Origin: Clostridiaceae bacterium
GTDB lineage: Bacteria > Bacillota > Clostridia > Lachnospirales > Lachnospiraceae
Length of the DNA stretch: 64,000 nucleotides
Reading direction: 5' to 3'
Assembly (NCBI GenBank): GCA_910574345.1
Contig: CAJSZV010000009.1
Span: 62,001 to 126,000, forward strand
Part shown: one piece after another, positions 43,455 to 51,715 of the stretch
Layout of the letters: each line of letters opens with the position of its first letter
Position numbering within the stretch: the stretch's first letter is position 1
Position numbers and translations under genes: made by a program
The notes under the pieces: generated by a model
What the model was told of the DNA's origin: nothing
The model's database searches: none
What the model saw: only the letters and a program-made list of their open reading frames with translations

Positions 43455-44207
43455 TTATTCTATGGCAAATTCCACGGATACCTGGGCGGAGATGTTTAGC
43501 TGACCGGGTTCCATGATCGTGTCGGCCACGGATCCGGAAGCCATGGATTTTTCGATAAAGGAGTTGGCGTAGCGGGCGGTCTGGGAGGATGAGAGTTCTT
43601 CCACACGGACTATGCTGCCTAAAGTACATCCGCCGGCATCCGCTATAACCTGGGCTTTCTGGCGGGCTGATTCTATGGCTTTGGTCAGGGCCTCCTCATA
43701 ACAGGCGTCATACTGACTGGACAGATAAGAGACGCTGTCAATATTGTTGATTCCTTTGTCGACGCAGGCGCCGAGAAGGGTTTCCGCCTGGTCAATAGTG
43801 ATGTCGGATACCGTGAGGCTGGTCTGCATCTCGTATCCTACGGCAGTGCGGCCGGAGGTGTAATCATAGATGGGATTCATGCCGTAGGTGGAGGTTTGAA
43901 GGGATTTGTCAGGAATTCCGGAACTTTTTAAAAAGTCAATTACACGGGCTAAATCGGTTGTATTCTTTTCCTGACAGGTTTTCGCGTCTTCGGCCTGGGT
44001 GGAGATGCCGAAACGGATTTGGGCCATGTCAGGTACGGCTTTTATGGTCTCGGAACTCTGGACGGTGATGACGTTGCGCTCTGTGGTCTGGACCGTGAGC
44101 GTGTCGGGGTAGGGGGCGGGGGTTGAGGATGGGACTGCGCATCCTGACAGGGTCAGGGTGGCGAGGGTCAGGATGGTGGTTAGAGTATAGGTGTGTGGTT
44201 TGCTCAT
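43455..44207 (-). CDS. SIMPL-domain (DUF541) lipoprotein
   Basis: 250 aa. A lipoprotein signal ends in LTLSGC (Cys near 23), so it is lipid-anchored outside the membrane. A Thr/Pro-rich spacer leads to a SIMPL domain (about 45-248): ITVQSSETIKAVPDMAQIRFGI, SLQTSTYGMNPIYDY, and the helical AIESARQKAQVIADAGG. Family members bind or buffer in the periplasm/wall space; the role is unsettled. Upstream, on the same strand, lies copy A of the structured repeat, about 108 nt before the ATG. Confidence 0.87.
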   Translation of the reverse strand: MSKPHTYTLTTILTLATLTLSGCAVPSSTPAPYPDTLTVQTTERNVITVQSSETIKAVPDMAQIRFGISTQAEDAKTCQEKNTTDLARVIDFLKSSGIPDKSLQTSTYGMNPIYDYTSGRTAVGYEMQTSLTVSDITIDQAETLLGACVDKGINNIDSVSYLSSQYDACYEEALTKAIESARQKAQVIADAGGCTLGSIVRVEELSSSQTARYANSFIEKSMASGSVADTIMEPGQLNISAQVSVEFAIE

Positions 44208-44315
44208 GTATGTGAAGACCTCCGATGGGATTATTTTTTGGTGGAAGAGAGGGGCGGGGGGCAGGGAGTTGATCCGTAGTAAGTGCAGGGGGAACTCCGC
44301 AGTGGCGCTCGATTC

Positions 44316-44471
44316 CGCTTTGCTCCAAACCCGATAAAGCGGGGCACGCTGTCTCGCTCACGGGCCTTCGGCCCTATGGAAAAGTCAGATAAAAATCTGC
44401 TTTTATGCAAGCATAACGCATCTTTTTATCAGCCTTTTTCCGCACTGCTCTTCGCTTATGTGGACATTATA
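44316..44471 (-). repeat. Structured dispersed repeat, copy A
   Basis: About 156 bp, roughly 85% identical by eye to copy B at 55798-55953 on the other strand. Order on the minus strand: TATAAT, a conserved leader, a long AT-flanked hairpin with apical TATGC-TT-GCATA, a GGGCC-GAA-GGCCC hairpin, then a CCCG...CGGG hairpin. The apical stem differs from copy B (CGTGC-TT-GCACG) by paired changes. It is upstream of the SIMPL gene in the same orientation. The remaining 44208-44315 and 44472-44584 hold no gene that I can support. Confidence 0.8.
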
Positions 44472-44584
44472 CACCACCCCCCGGTGGTTTGTCTTGCTTT
44501 TCTTTTAATTTATTGGTACATTCTTTTTGTTTTTTGTTAAAATATGATTAAGATTATTTTTGAATAGGGAGGAGGGGAATGGAT

Positions 44585-44845
44585 ATGATTGATTTGTCGG
44601 GGATTATGGGGATTCCGTTGTTGAGGAAGAGCCGGTTTACGGGGAGTGACGGCTTGCTGCGGTATGTGCTTGAGAGACAGAACAGCGAAGAGGAAGGAGA
44701 ACGGCTGGCGGCTGTGTTCTGGAAAGGAGAAGCGTGTTCTGATGCGACTCCGGATGAGGATAAGACTGCCAGAACCTTTCCGTTTACGGAGGAAGGACTG
44801 AGGGAGGCTCAGGAATGGCTAAACGGTCAGACCGGTGATTTGTGA
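44585..44845 (+). CDS. Small hypothetical protein
   Basis: 86 aa, not recognised. Acidic overall (many Glu/Asp), no membrane segment or Cys motif; the C-terminus FTEEGLREAQEWLNGQ looks helical. Either ATG 44579 or 44585 could be used; the latter is better spaced from the GGGAGGAGGGG site. Its last codons overlap the -35 of the promoter for the DUF2156 gene. The strong ribosome site argues that it is a gene. Confidence 0.6.
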   Translation: MIDLSGIMGIPLLRKSRFTGSDGLLRYVLERQNSEEEGERLAAVFWKGEACSDATPDEDKTARTFPFTEEGLREAQEWLNGQTGDL

Positions 44846-44868
44846 AAAAGGGTGATTTGTGGTATACT
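44840..44868 (+). promoter_or_regulatory. Promoter of DUF2156 gene
   Basis: -35 TTGTGA (44840-44845), 17-nt spacer, -10 TATACT (44863-44868), about 55 nt before the ATG at 44923. Confidence 0.7.
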
Positions 44869-44922
44869 AAGAAAGTACACGGATGTGGGAGATGTAATAT
44901 GACATAAGAAAGGATAACTGTT

Positions 44923-45843
44923 ATGAGTCTGGATTTTCGTCCCGTAAGGGCAAAAGATATTGATATGATGGAACCCTATTTTAGTCTGAGGCCTAACAAA
45001 ACATGCGACAGCGCCTGTCTGGAAAGTTTTTTATGGCAGAAATACTATAATGTAAATTTTGCCGTCAGTGACGGGAGGGCGATCCAATGGAGAATGAGTT
45101 TGAACGGGGAAGCATTTTCGGCTCTGCCTATGTGCCGGGAAGAGGAACTGCATCATTACTTTTTTGAAATTGTTCACTATTTTAATGAAGAGCTTCACCT
45201 GCCTTTAAAGATTTTCCTAGCAGATGAGGAAGGAACAAAATACCTGGACCTGGATCCTGAAAAATATGAGGTGACAGAGCAGGAGGATTCAAAAGATTAT
45301 CTCTACGACGGAGATGCCATGCGGAACCTTTCGGGAAAGAAACTCCACAAGAAAAAAAATCATGTAAACGCTTTTATAAAGGAATATGAAGGACGCTGCG
45401 AATATCGGAAGCTGTGCTGCTCTGACCGGCAGGATGTATGGCAGTTTTTGGATTTGTGGAGGGAGCAAAAAGGCAGTGATGTGGAGGAACAACTGGACTA
45501 TGAGGTGGAAGGGATTCATGAGATCCTCAAGAATTGTTTTAATCTCAATGTCCGCATGGGCGGTATCTATATTGATGGCAATATGGAGGCGTTTTCTATA
45601 GGAAGCTATAATTCACTGGAGAAAATGGCTGTTATCCACATTGAGAAAGCGAACCCGGAGATCCGGGGGCTGTATCAGTTTATTAACCAGCAGTTCCTGG
45701 TTCATGAATTCCCGGATGCAGTATTGATAAACAGGGAGGATGATCTGGGACTGGAAGGGCTGAGACAGGCCAAGATGTCTTATAATCCTGTAGGGTTTGC
45801 CAGAAAGTATAAGATTGTCCAGAGACAAATCGGCGTAGTATAA
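44923..45843 (+). CDS. DUF2156 (phosphatidylglycerol lysyltransferase C-terminal-like) protein
   Basis: 306 aa, soluble. It shows two GNAT-like halves as in DUF2156: DFRPVRAKDIDMMEPYF start, LSGKKLHKKKNHVNAFIKEY centre, and a second half with MEAFSIGSYN and HIEKANPEIRGLYQFINQQF. Unlike MprF it has no membrane domain. Stand-alone members are common in Firmicutes; the acyl or aminoacyl substrate is unknown. It is followed 85 nt later by an acetyltransferase gene on the same strand. Confidence 0.87.
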   Translation: MSLDFRPVRAKDIDMMEPYFSLRPNKTCDSACLESFLWQKYYNVNFAVSDGRAIQWRMSLNGEAFSALPMCREEELHHYFFEIVHYFNEELHLPLKIFLADEEGTKYLDLDPEKYEVTEQEDSKDYLYDGDAMRNLSGKKLHKKKNHVNAFIKEYEGRCEYRKLCCSDRQDVWQFLDLWREQKGSDVEEQLDYEVEGIHEILKNCFNLNVRMGGIYIDGNMEAFSIGSYNSLEKMAVIHIEKANPEIRGLYQFINQQFLVHEFPDAVLINREDDLGLEGLRQAKMSYNPVGFARKYKIVQRQIGVV

Positions 45844-45928
45844 TGTGATGTCCCCTGCATACAGGCTGACTGCCCGGAATGAATTTCCATATTCTGCGGG
45901 GCGGGGGAGCGGGCGGAGAGGAGCGGAT

Positions 45929-47035
45929 ATGATGTTAACCGGATATTTGGCACAGCAGGAAAAGGAGGATACCATTCCCCTCTGGAAAGAGGCCTTTCCG
46001 GAAGACGAACCGGAGTTTCTGGCCTATTATTACAGGGAGAAAACAAAAGATAATCGGATTTTGGCTGCATGGGAAGGAGAGAAAGACAGCAGAAGAATTA
46101 TTTCCATGGTTCAGAGAAATCCATACAAATTATGGCTTAAGGGATGTGTGGCGGACAGCGATTATATTGTGGCAGTGGCCACGGTAAAGGATAAAAGGCA
46201 TCAGGGGCTTATGCGGATGCTGATGACAGGGATGATGGAAGATATGCACAGAGAAGGAATGCCCTTCTGCTATCTGATGCCTGCCAACAGAAAAATCTAT
46301 GAACCCTTTGGCTTTGCCTATATCTACGATCAGGAGCACTGGGCGGTGCCGGAAGAGACGGAAAGAAGACTGATAAAAGAGAAAGTCGGGCCGGAGGACA
46401 GCGGGGAGGCGGCCCGGTGGATGGAAGAATGGCTTGAGCAGGAATATGAGGTGTTTGCAGTTCGGGATAAAGCTTATGTTGAACGGCTGCTGGCGGAGCT
46501 TGAAAGCGAGAAGGGGCAGATGGAGTTTCTCTGCGATCAGGGGAGAACCGTCGGAATCCGGTGCTGGTGGGGAATCAAAGAGAGGGAGCAGAGAATGCTT
46601 CTGTGCGGCAGAAAATACCGGGAAGATAAGAAAGAGAAGACACCGGCCATTATGGCCAGAATCACGGATTTGGAGAAATGTCTGGGATTGATGCGTCTGA
46701 AAAAGGACAGCCCTTTTGACCGGCTGGAAGTGGTTCTTTCTGTGGAGGATTCCTTGTGTCCGTGGAATAACGGGGTGTTTCTTTGGACGATAGGGAAGGA
46801 AAAGTCCCGGGCTGTAAAGACGGAGGCGAGGACAGGCTTGGGAGATCAAACCGGGAAAATAGGAATTCATCTTTTGACTCAATGGCTTTTCGGGTATAAG
46901 AGCCTGGAAGAAGTTGACTGTGGGCAGCAGGAATCAGGCATCAAAAAGAAGGCGTCAACTCCGGCGGGGGAAGGTACGCCTTGGTGGCAGGAGATTGATC
47001 TCTGGAAAAAGGTTTTTCTGGATGAGATTGTATGA
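45929..47035 (+). CDS. Eis-like GNAT N-acetyltransferase
   Basis: 368 aa. The N-terminal GNAT domain has VATVKDKRHQGLMRMLM (acetyl-CoA loop) and YLMPANRKIYEPFGFAYIYD, the latter typical of Eis-type enzymes. A middle second GNAT-like half and a C-terminal SCP2-like part (LTQWLFGYKSLEEV) complete the Eis architecture. Start ATG 45929 behind GAGGAG; the next codon but one could also serve. It is followed, with a 14-nt gap, by a sirtuin gene. The substrate is not predictable. Confidence 0.85.
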   Translation: MMLTGYLAQQEKEDTIPLWKEAFPEDEPEFLAYYYREKTKDNRILAAWEGEKDSRRIISMVQRNPYKLWLKGCVADSDYIVAVATVKDKRHQGLMRMLMTGMMEDMHREGMPFCYLMPANRKIYEPFGFAYIYDQEHWAVPEETERRLIKEKVGPEDSGEAARWMEEWLEQEYEVFAVRDKAYVERLLAELESEKGQMEFLCDQGRTVGIRCWWGIKEREQRMLLCGRKYREDKKEKTPAIMARITDLEKCLGLMRLKKDSPFDRLEVVLSVEDSLCPWNNGVFLWTIGKEKSRAVKTEARTGLGDQTGKIGIHLLTQWLFGYKSLEEVDCGQQESGIKKKASTPAGEGTPWWQEIDLWKKVFLDEIV

Positions 47036-47049
47036 AAGGAGAGGGGTGG

Positions 47050-47766
47050 ATGACAGAGCGGGAAACATTGAGGAAATGGATTGAGGAAAGCGGCAATATT
47101 GTGTTTTTCGGCGGGGCGGGCGTGTCAACGGAAAGCGGTATACCGGACTTCAGAAGTCAGGACGGTCTGTATAATCAGGAATATGACTACCCGCCGGAGA
47201 CCATTATCAGTCACAGTTTTTATAAGCGGAATCCGGAAGAATTTTTTCGCTTTTACAAAAACAAAATGATTGTGACGACAGCCAGGCCCAATGCGGCCCA
47301 CAGAGCCCTTGCCAGGCTGGAACAGCAGGGGAAATTAAAGGCGGTAATTACCCAGAACATTGACGGTCTGCATCAGATGGCGGGGAGCAGAGAAGTTCTG
47401 GAACTTCATGGTTCCATCCATCGGAATTACTGCCAGCGGTGCGGCAGATTTTACGGTCTGGATGCAGTGACAGGCAGCGAGGGTGTGCCAAGGTGCAGCT
47501 GCGGCGGAATAATCAAACCGGATGTGGTATTGTATGAGGAGGGGCTGGATCAAAAGACTCTTAGGAAGGCGGTGGAATATATCAGCCGGGCGGATGTGCT
47601 GATCATCGGAGGCACCTCTCTTGCGGTGTATCCGGCGGCAGGACTCATCGACTATTATGAAGGAAGCAGATTGGTTCTCATTAACAAATCTGCCACGGTC
47701 CGGGATGCCCATGCTGACCTGGTGATCCATGAACCCATTGGAGAAGTGTTTAAGGAGGAGGGATAA
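47050..47766 (+). CDS. cobB: NAD-dependent protein deacylase, sirtuin
   Basis: 238 aa. Sirtuin motifs are complete: FFGGAGVSTESGIPDFRS (NAD site), TQNIDGLHQ, catalytic His in ELHGSI, zinc ligands C-x2-C (CQRCG) and C-x-C (CSCGG), and GGTSLAVYPAAG. The ATG at 47050 has GGAG eight nt upstream; the frame start at 47032 overlaps the acetyltransferase stop. Adjacent acetyltransferase and deacylase genes are suggestive, but Eis-like enzymes act mostly on small molecules. Confidence 0.94.
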   Translation: MTERETLRKWIEESGNIVFFGGAGVSTESGIPDFRSQDGLYNQEYDYPPETIISHSFYKRNPEEFFRFYKNKMIVTTARPNAAHRALARLEQQGKLKAVITQNIDGLHQMAGSREVLELHGSIHRNYCQRCGRFYGLDAVTGSEGVPRCSCGGIIKPDVVLYEEGLDQKTLRKAVEYISRADVLIIGGTSLAVYPAAGLIDYYEGSRLVLINKSATVRDAHADLVIHEPIGEVFKEEG

Positions 47767-47767
47767 T

Positions 47768-48763
47768 ATGCACATAGGGGCAGATAATCGGTATGAACAG
47801 ATGAGTTATGCCAGATGCGGAAGAAGCGGGTTGATGCTCCCCAGAATTTCTCTGGGACTATGGCAGAATTTTGGCCTGGAGAAGACTTTGGAGGAACAAA
47901 AGGAGATTATTTTTCAGGCCTTTGACCACGGAATCACCCATTTCGATCTGGCTAATAATTATGGGAATCCGGCGCCGGGACTGGCGGAAGAGAACTTCGG
48001 GAAGATTTTACATAATGAACTGTCTTCATACAGAGATGAATTGGTGATCTCCACAAAAGCCGGATTCGACATGTGGCCCGGGCCTTATGGAAACTGGGGT
48101 TCCAGAAAATACCTGACAGCCAGTTTGGATCAGAGCTTAAAGCGCATGGGCCTTAACTATGTGGATATCTTCTACCACCACAGACCGGATCCTGAGACGC
48201 CTTTGGAAGAGACTATGGGGGCGCTCAGTGACATGGTGCGCCGGGGAAAGGCTTTATATGTGGGGATTTCCAATTATCAGGAGCCGGAGACAAGACGGGC
48301 AGCAGAAATTCTTAAAGCGAACGGTACGCCGTGTCTTATCCATCAGCCAAGGTACAATATGTTCGAGCGCTGGGTGGAAGACGGCCTCCTGGACACCCTT
48401 GAAGAAGCGGGTGTGGGCTGCATAGCCTACAGTCCTCTGGCTCAGGGGGCGCTGACAGACAGATATCTGAAAGGCATCCCGGAAGGTTCCAGGGCTTCCA
48501 GACAGGGAACTACCGTTCAGGGACGCTACCTGACCGAGGAAAAGCTGGAAAAGGTCAGGAGGCTCAATGAAATTGCCCAAAGCAGGGGACAGTCACTGGC
48601 TCAGATGGCCCTCTTATGGGTCTTGAGAAAATCTCAGGTTACGTCTGTACTTGTAGGAGCCAGCAGCGCGGCGCAGCTTAAGAACAGCATGGACAGCCTG
48701 AAAGGGGCGGCTTTTACACAGGATGAATTAGACACTATAGAAGAAATTCTGCAGCAGAGGTGA
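47768..48763 (+). CDS. Aldo/keto reductase (YghZ / Kv-beta-like)
   Basis: 331 aa. AKR tetrad: Asp and Tyr in HFDLANNYGN, Lys in VISTKAGF, His in FYHHRPDP; NADPH-binding end IPVLVGA-like VTSVLVGASSAAQL. The insertion GFDMWPGPYGNWGSRKY is typical of the L-glyceraldehyde-3-phosphate reductase (YghZ) group. The ATG follows directly on the sirtuin stop (TAATATG). Confidence 0.92.
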   Translation: MHIGADNRYEQMSYARCGRSGLMLPRISLGLWQNFGLEKTLEEQKEIIFQAFDHGITHFDLANNYGNPAPGLAEENFGKILHNELSSYRDELVISTKAGFDMWPGPYGNWGSRKYLTASLDQSLKRMGLNYVDIFYHHRPDPETPLEETMGALSDMVRRGKALYVGISNYQEPETRRAAEILKANGTPCLIHQPRYNMFERWVEDGLLDTLEEAGVGCIAYSPLAQGALTDRYLKGIPEGSRASRQGTTVQGRYLTEEKLEKVRRLNEIAQSRGQSLAQMALLWVLRKSQVTSVLVGASSAAQLKNSMDSLKGAAFTQDELDTIEEILQQR

Positions 48764-48767
48764 TAAG

Positions 48768-48947
48768 ATGGTTTTTGAAGTGGGAGATATCGTAAAATTA
48801 AAAAAACCCCATCCATGCGGAAGCCATGAATGGGAGATTCTTCGGGTGGGAGCGGATTTCCGCCTCAGATGTCTTGGGTGTGATCATCAGGTTATGGTGG
48901 AACGAAAACTGGTGGAGAAGAACTGCCGGGGAGTGAGGAAAAGGTAG
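48768..48947 (+). CDS. DUF951 domain protein
   Basis: 59 aa. Pattern of the family: FEVGDIVKLKKPHPCGSHEW, then RLRCLGCDHQVMVERKLVEK. The Cys and His positions suggest a small metal-binding or nucleic-acid-binding SH3-like protein. It starts four bases after the reductase stop and would be read from the same mRNA. Family function unknown. Confidence 0.88.
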   Translation: MVFEVGDIVKLKKPHPCGSHEWEILRVGADFRLRCLGCDHQVMVERKLVEKNCRGVRKR

Positions 48948-48952
48948 GAGGA

Positions 48953-49786
48953 CTATCGCTCTATATACTGAATTGCCACGCATCTTGGGCCTCCCTGGGC
49001 TACGAAGGCAGCACTCAGTTCAAGAATCTGAACTTCCAGTTCCTTAAAAGTCTGTTCGAACATGGATTTAATCTTGACAGCATCTTCTATGGCATTGGCA
49101 TGGGAGATATACAGAAGGTGTTCCCGGCCCAGTTGCTTTTTCTTTACATGCTGGATAATGCTTTCAGCAGCGGAGGCCATGGTGCGCTTTACTCCGAATT
49201 TATCAAGTCTTTTTCCATCGGGTGTCAGTTTCATAATAGGCTTCAGCTTCAGGACGGAACCCGTAGCGGCTGCCAGAGGTGTCAGACGGCCTCCCCTTTT
49301 TAAGAAAGAGAAATCCTGAGGAATAAGGAATGACTCCGTCTTCCCGGCTGCCTGATTAAGCCAGGCGAGAATCTCCGAAGGGGAACATCCTTCCTCCTTC
49401 ATCTTGAGGGCCTTCTGGACCATGTAGCGGTGAGGGCCGCAGAGAGTCCGGCTGTTGAATACCGTGATTTGGTCTTTGTGCTCCACCATTTCCCGGGCGC
49501 TTAAGGCTGTCTGGTAAGTTCCGGACAGACCGTCAGCCATAGAGATGTTGATAATCTCAGAATCCAAATGGGTGTTAAAAGCATGGAGAACATCCCCCAG
49601 AGGAGGCTGGGAGGTGGTGGGAATAAGCCCGTCCCCTATCTTTTTATAATAGTCGTCCATATCAATATCCAGATCCCTCCAGTGGAAGTCGCCGATGCTG
49701 ACGCACAGAGGAATGGATTCAAAGCCCGCCATACGGGCCTGTGACGGAGTGTAAAGAGAAGAAGAATCAGTAATAATCTGTACCAT
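48953..49786 (-). CDS. DegV family fatty-acid-binding protein
   Basis: 277 aa. DegV/FakB fold: ITDSSSLYTPSQARMAG start, the lipid-head Thr/Ser region TTSQPPLGD, SMADGLSGTYQTA and FLKRGGRLTPLAA. Such proteins carry fatty acids to FakA-type kinases. It converges on the DUF951 gene, with only five bases between stops. Its promoter region (49787-49850) is AT-rich. Confidence 0.93.
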   Translation of the reverse strand: MVQIITDSSSLYTPSQARMAGFESIPLCVSIGDFHWRDLDIDMDDYYKKIGDGLIPTTSQPPLGDVLHAFNTHLDSEIINISMADGLSGTYQTALSAREMVEHKDQITVFNSRTLCGPHRYMVQKALKMKEEGCSPSEILAWLNQAAGKTESFLIPQDFSFLKRGGRLTPLAAATGSVLKLKPIMKLTPDGKRLDKFGVKRTMASAAESIIQHVKKKQLGREHLLYISHANAIEDAVKIKSMFEQTFKELEVQILELSAAFVAQGGPRCVAIQYIER

Positions 49787-49906
49787 AATAATATCCCCCC
49801 GGTAAAATGAGAAAATGTAGTTTTAAAAACCACTTTACAAAGTTTACTTTACCTTACAATGGATGCCGCGTCAACAAAAATCAACAAAAAACGATTATTT
49901 TTTTTC

Positions 49907-49935
49907 TTGCATTTCTGGAAAATATCTGTTAAAAT
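49907..49935 (+). promoter_or_regulatory. Promoter of rpsF-ssb-rpsR
   Basis: -35 TTGCAT (49907-49912), 17-nt spacer, -10 TAAAAT (49930-49935), giving a leader of about 70 nt. Confidence 0.75.
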
Positions 49936-49957
49936 ATTAAACCGTGACACATTAATC

Positions 49958-49995
49958 CTTGCTCCCGACACTGAAAGCGGGGGCCGGAGACCATA
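49958..49995 (+). promoter_or_regulatory. Possible S6:S18 autoregulatory leader
   Basis: The leader folds as CTCCCG (49962-49967) against CGGGGG (49978-49983) with CCGG just 3' of the stem. Known rpsF leaders bind the S6:S18 complex through a stem with a CCG motif, and both protein genes are in this operon. Fit judged by eye only. Confidence 0.4.
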
Positions 49996-50010
49996 AGGAG
50001 GTAAGAAACT

Positions 50011-50298
50011 ATGAACAAATATGAATTAGCTGTTGTTCTTAGCGCAAAGCTCGAAGATGAAGAGAGAGCCGCAGCCATTGAGAAGGTAAAAGGATATATT
50101 ACCCGTTTCGGTGGCACAGTGACCAATGTTGATGAATGGGGTAAGAAGAGACTTGCTTACGAGATTCAGAAGATGAAAGAAGGCTTCTACTACTTTATCC
50201 AGTTCGAGTCTGATTCCGTATGTCCTAACGAAGTGGAAGCACACGTTCGTATCATGGAGCCGGTTATCAGATACTTATGCGTAAGACAGGAAGCATAA
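50011..50298 (+). CDS. rpsF: 30S ribosomal protein S6
   Basis: 95 aa, full length. MNKYELAVVLSAKLEDEER, GKKRLAYEIQKMKEGFYYFIQF and the EAHVRIMEPVIRYLCVR end match bacterial S6. Perfect AAGGAGG site. First gene of the rpsF-ssb-rpsR operon. Confidence 0.97.
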   Translation: MNKYELAVVLSAKLEDEERAAAIEKVKGYITRFGGTVTNVDEWGKKRLAYEIQKMKEGFYYFIQFESDSVCPNEVEAHVRIMEPVIRYLCVRQEA

Positions 50299-50320
50299 TC
50301 GATAAAGGAAGAGTGATCGT

Positions 50321-50791
50321 ATGAACAGAGTAATCTTAATGGGCAGACTGACCAGAGACCCGGAAGTGAGATATTCCCAGGGAGAGCGTTCCATGGCTAT
50401 CGCCAGATACACTTTGGCTGTGGACAGAAGAGGACGCAGAAGCCAGGAAGGCGGTGAGCAGACCGCAGACTTTATTAACTGTGTTGCGTTTGACAGGGCA
50501 GGAGAGTTTGCGGAGAAGTATTTCCGTCAGGGCATGAGGGTTCTTATATCCGGCAGACTTCAGACGGGCAGCTACACCAACAGAGAGGGCCAGAAGGTCT
50601 ACACGACTGAGGTTATTATAGACGATCAGGAATTTGCAGACAGCAAGAATGCGTCAGGCGGAGGTCAGGGAGGATATCCGGGCGGCAATTATCAGCAGCC
50701 GGCATCCAGGCCAGCTCCATCCAGCGCAATCGGTGATGGTTTTATGAATATTCCGGACGGAGTCGAGGACGAAGGACTTCCGTTTAACTAA
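50321..50791 (+). CDS. ssb: Single-stranded DNA-binding protein
   Basis: 156 aa. OB fold at 1-105 (MNRVILMGRLTRDPEVRY, NCVAFDRAGEFAEKY, GRLQTGSY), a Gly/Pro/Gln-rich linker, and the acidic tip ending EGLPFN, which binds partner proteins. Location between rpsF and rpsR is the conserved Firmicute arrangement. Confidence 0.97.
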   Translation: MNRVILMGRLTRDPEVRYSQGERSMAIARYTLAVDRRGRRSQEGGEQTADFINCVAFDRAGEFAEKYFRQGMRVLISGRLQTGSYTNREGQKVYTTEVIIDDQEFADSKNASGGGQGGYPGGNYQQPASRPAPSSAIGDGFMNIPDGVEDEGLPFN

Positions 50792-50840
50792 AAGGAACTG
50801 CTGTTTTTGGCAGTCAGAATGATGAAGGAGGTACAAGCTC

Positions 50841-51110
50841 ATGGCATTCAATAAAAATGACAAGGCGGATGGCGCGAAAGTAAGAAGAAGCGGCGGTATG
50901 CGCAGAAGAAAAAAAGTCTGTGTATTCTGCGGCGAGAAGAACGGCGTAATTGATTACAAGGATACAAACAAGTTAAAGAGATATGTATCTGAGAGAGGTA
51001 AGATTCTTCCCAGAAGAATTACCGGCAACTGTGCAAAGCATCAGAGAGCTCTGACAGTAGCGATCAAGAGAGCCCGCCATGTGGCGCTTATGCCATATAC
51101 AATGGAATAG
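50841..51110 (+). CDS. rpsR: 30S ribosomal protein S18
   Basis: 89 aa. The core from [20 protein letters not shown] to [18 protein letters not shown]-like end is standard S18. An N-terminal CVFCGEKNG keeps a zinc-type C-x2-C pair. Followed by a strong terminator, so the island downstream is a separate unit. Confidence 0.97.
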   Translation: MAFNKNDKADGAKVRRSGGMRRRKKVCVFCGEKNGVIDYKDTNKLKRYVSERGKILPRRITGNCAKHQRALTVAIKRARHVALMPYTME

Positions 51111-51136
51111 AAGAAGCAGAAATTCCAAGAGATCAG

Positions 51137-51174
51137 AAAGTTGCCCCGAACTACGGTTCGGGGCAACTTTTGGA
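51137..51174 (+). terminator. Terminator of rpsF-ssb-rpsR
   Basis: Stem AAAGTTGCCCCGAAC (51137-51151) pairing with the arm ending at 51170, three-base loop, then TTTT. Nothing else is seen between it and the island promoter except an 8-bp inverted repeat (AAACTGTT 51213-51220 / AACAGTTT 51232-51239). Confidence 0.9.
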
Positions 51175-51259
51175 TTTGGGAATCATATAATATATTGAGT
51201 TAGCAGAAGAGTAAACTGTTACGAGTTGATAAACAGTTTGCGGTTTTTGGATAATGCTA

Positions 51260-51288
51260 TTGACAATTTAAATAAGATAAGATAGAAT
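51260..51288 (+). promoter_or_regulatory. Near-consensus promoter of the accessory island
   Basis: -35 TTGACA (51260-51265), 17-nt spacer, -10 TAGAAT (51283-51288). Strongest housekeeping-type promoter in the window. An 8-bp inverted repeat at 51213-51239 just upstream could be an operator. Confidence 0.8.
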
Positions 51289-51301
51289 GGAAATAGTCTA
51301 T

Positions 51302-51340
51302 ATCCACTCTGATCTTTAGGGGACACAGAGTGGATTTTTT
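51302..51340 (+). terminator. Leader terminator (attenuator-like) of the island
   Basis: ATCCACTCTG (51302-51311) pairs perfectly with 51326-51335, followed by TTTTTT. It begins only about seven bases past the expected transcription start, so most RNAs would stop after ~45 nt unless something prevents folding. Confidence 0.75.
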
Positions 51341-51374
51341 AATAACGATAATAGTAGCAAGTAAGGAGGGGCAT

Positions 51375-51608
51375 ATGATAGGACGTGAACGACATCCGGA
51401 ATCCAAGAGTGGGAATAGTCTTGACTCCGGACACTATTTAGGACAAATCTCTTATGATCAAGAGAAAACGTATATACGGGAGTATGTGAGTCAGCAAGAA
51501 TCGGTGTCAGGTATCATTAACGCGGATATCGGTGTCCCCTCACAATCAAACTTCCACTTCAGTCCCCATGAATTGAACTTTATCGGGGATGATGATGACT
51601 GCAACTGA
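51375..51608 (+). CDS. Small island protein of unknown function
   Basis: 77 aa, not recognised. Polar and acidic, no membrane segment; Ser/Gln/Glu-rich with a C-terminal FIGDDDDCN. The ATG at 51375 has AGGAGG five nt upstream. Sits between two hairpin-plus-T-run structures and ahead of the membrane protein and HExxH genes, so it may be an accessory or control protein of that set. Confidence 0.6.
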   Translation: MIGRERHPESKSGNSLDSGHYLGQISYDQEKTYIREYVSQQESVSGIINADIGVPSQSNFHFSPHELNFIGDDDDCN

Positions 51609-51623
51609 TTTAACCAACTATTG

Positions 51624-51689
51624 AGACCGTCTTAAAAACTTGCATCTGCGTCATTACTGCAGTGAAAGGTTTGATTGGCGGTCTTTTTT
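51624..51689 (+). terminator. Possible terminator inside the island
   Basis: AGACCGTC (51624-51631) can pair with GGCGGTCT (51677-51684, one G-T wobble) and is followed by TTTTTT. The loop is large (45 nt) but contains its own CTGC/GCAG stem. It ends 26 nt before the membrane-protein start. Confidence 0.5.
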
Positions 51690-51715
51690 ATACGTTTGAG
51701 AAACGGGGTGAGAAG

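Noticed and set aside
44283-44540. 85-aa plus-strand frame over repeat copy A
   Set aside because: It runs antisense through the structured repeat and has no ribosome site or homologous frame in copy B.
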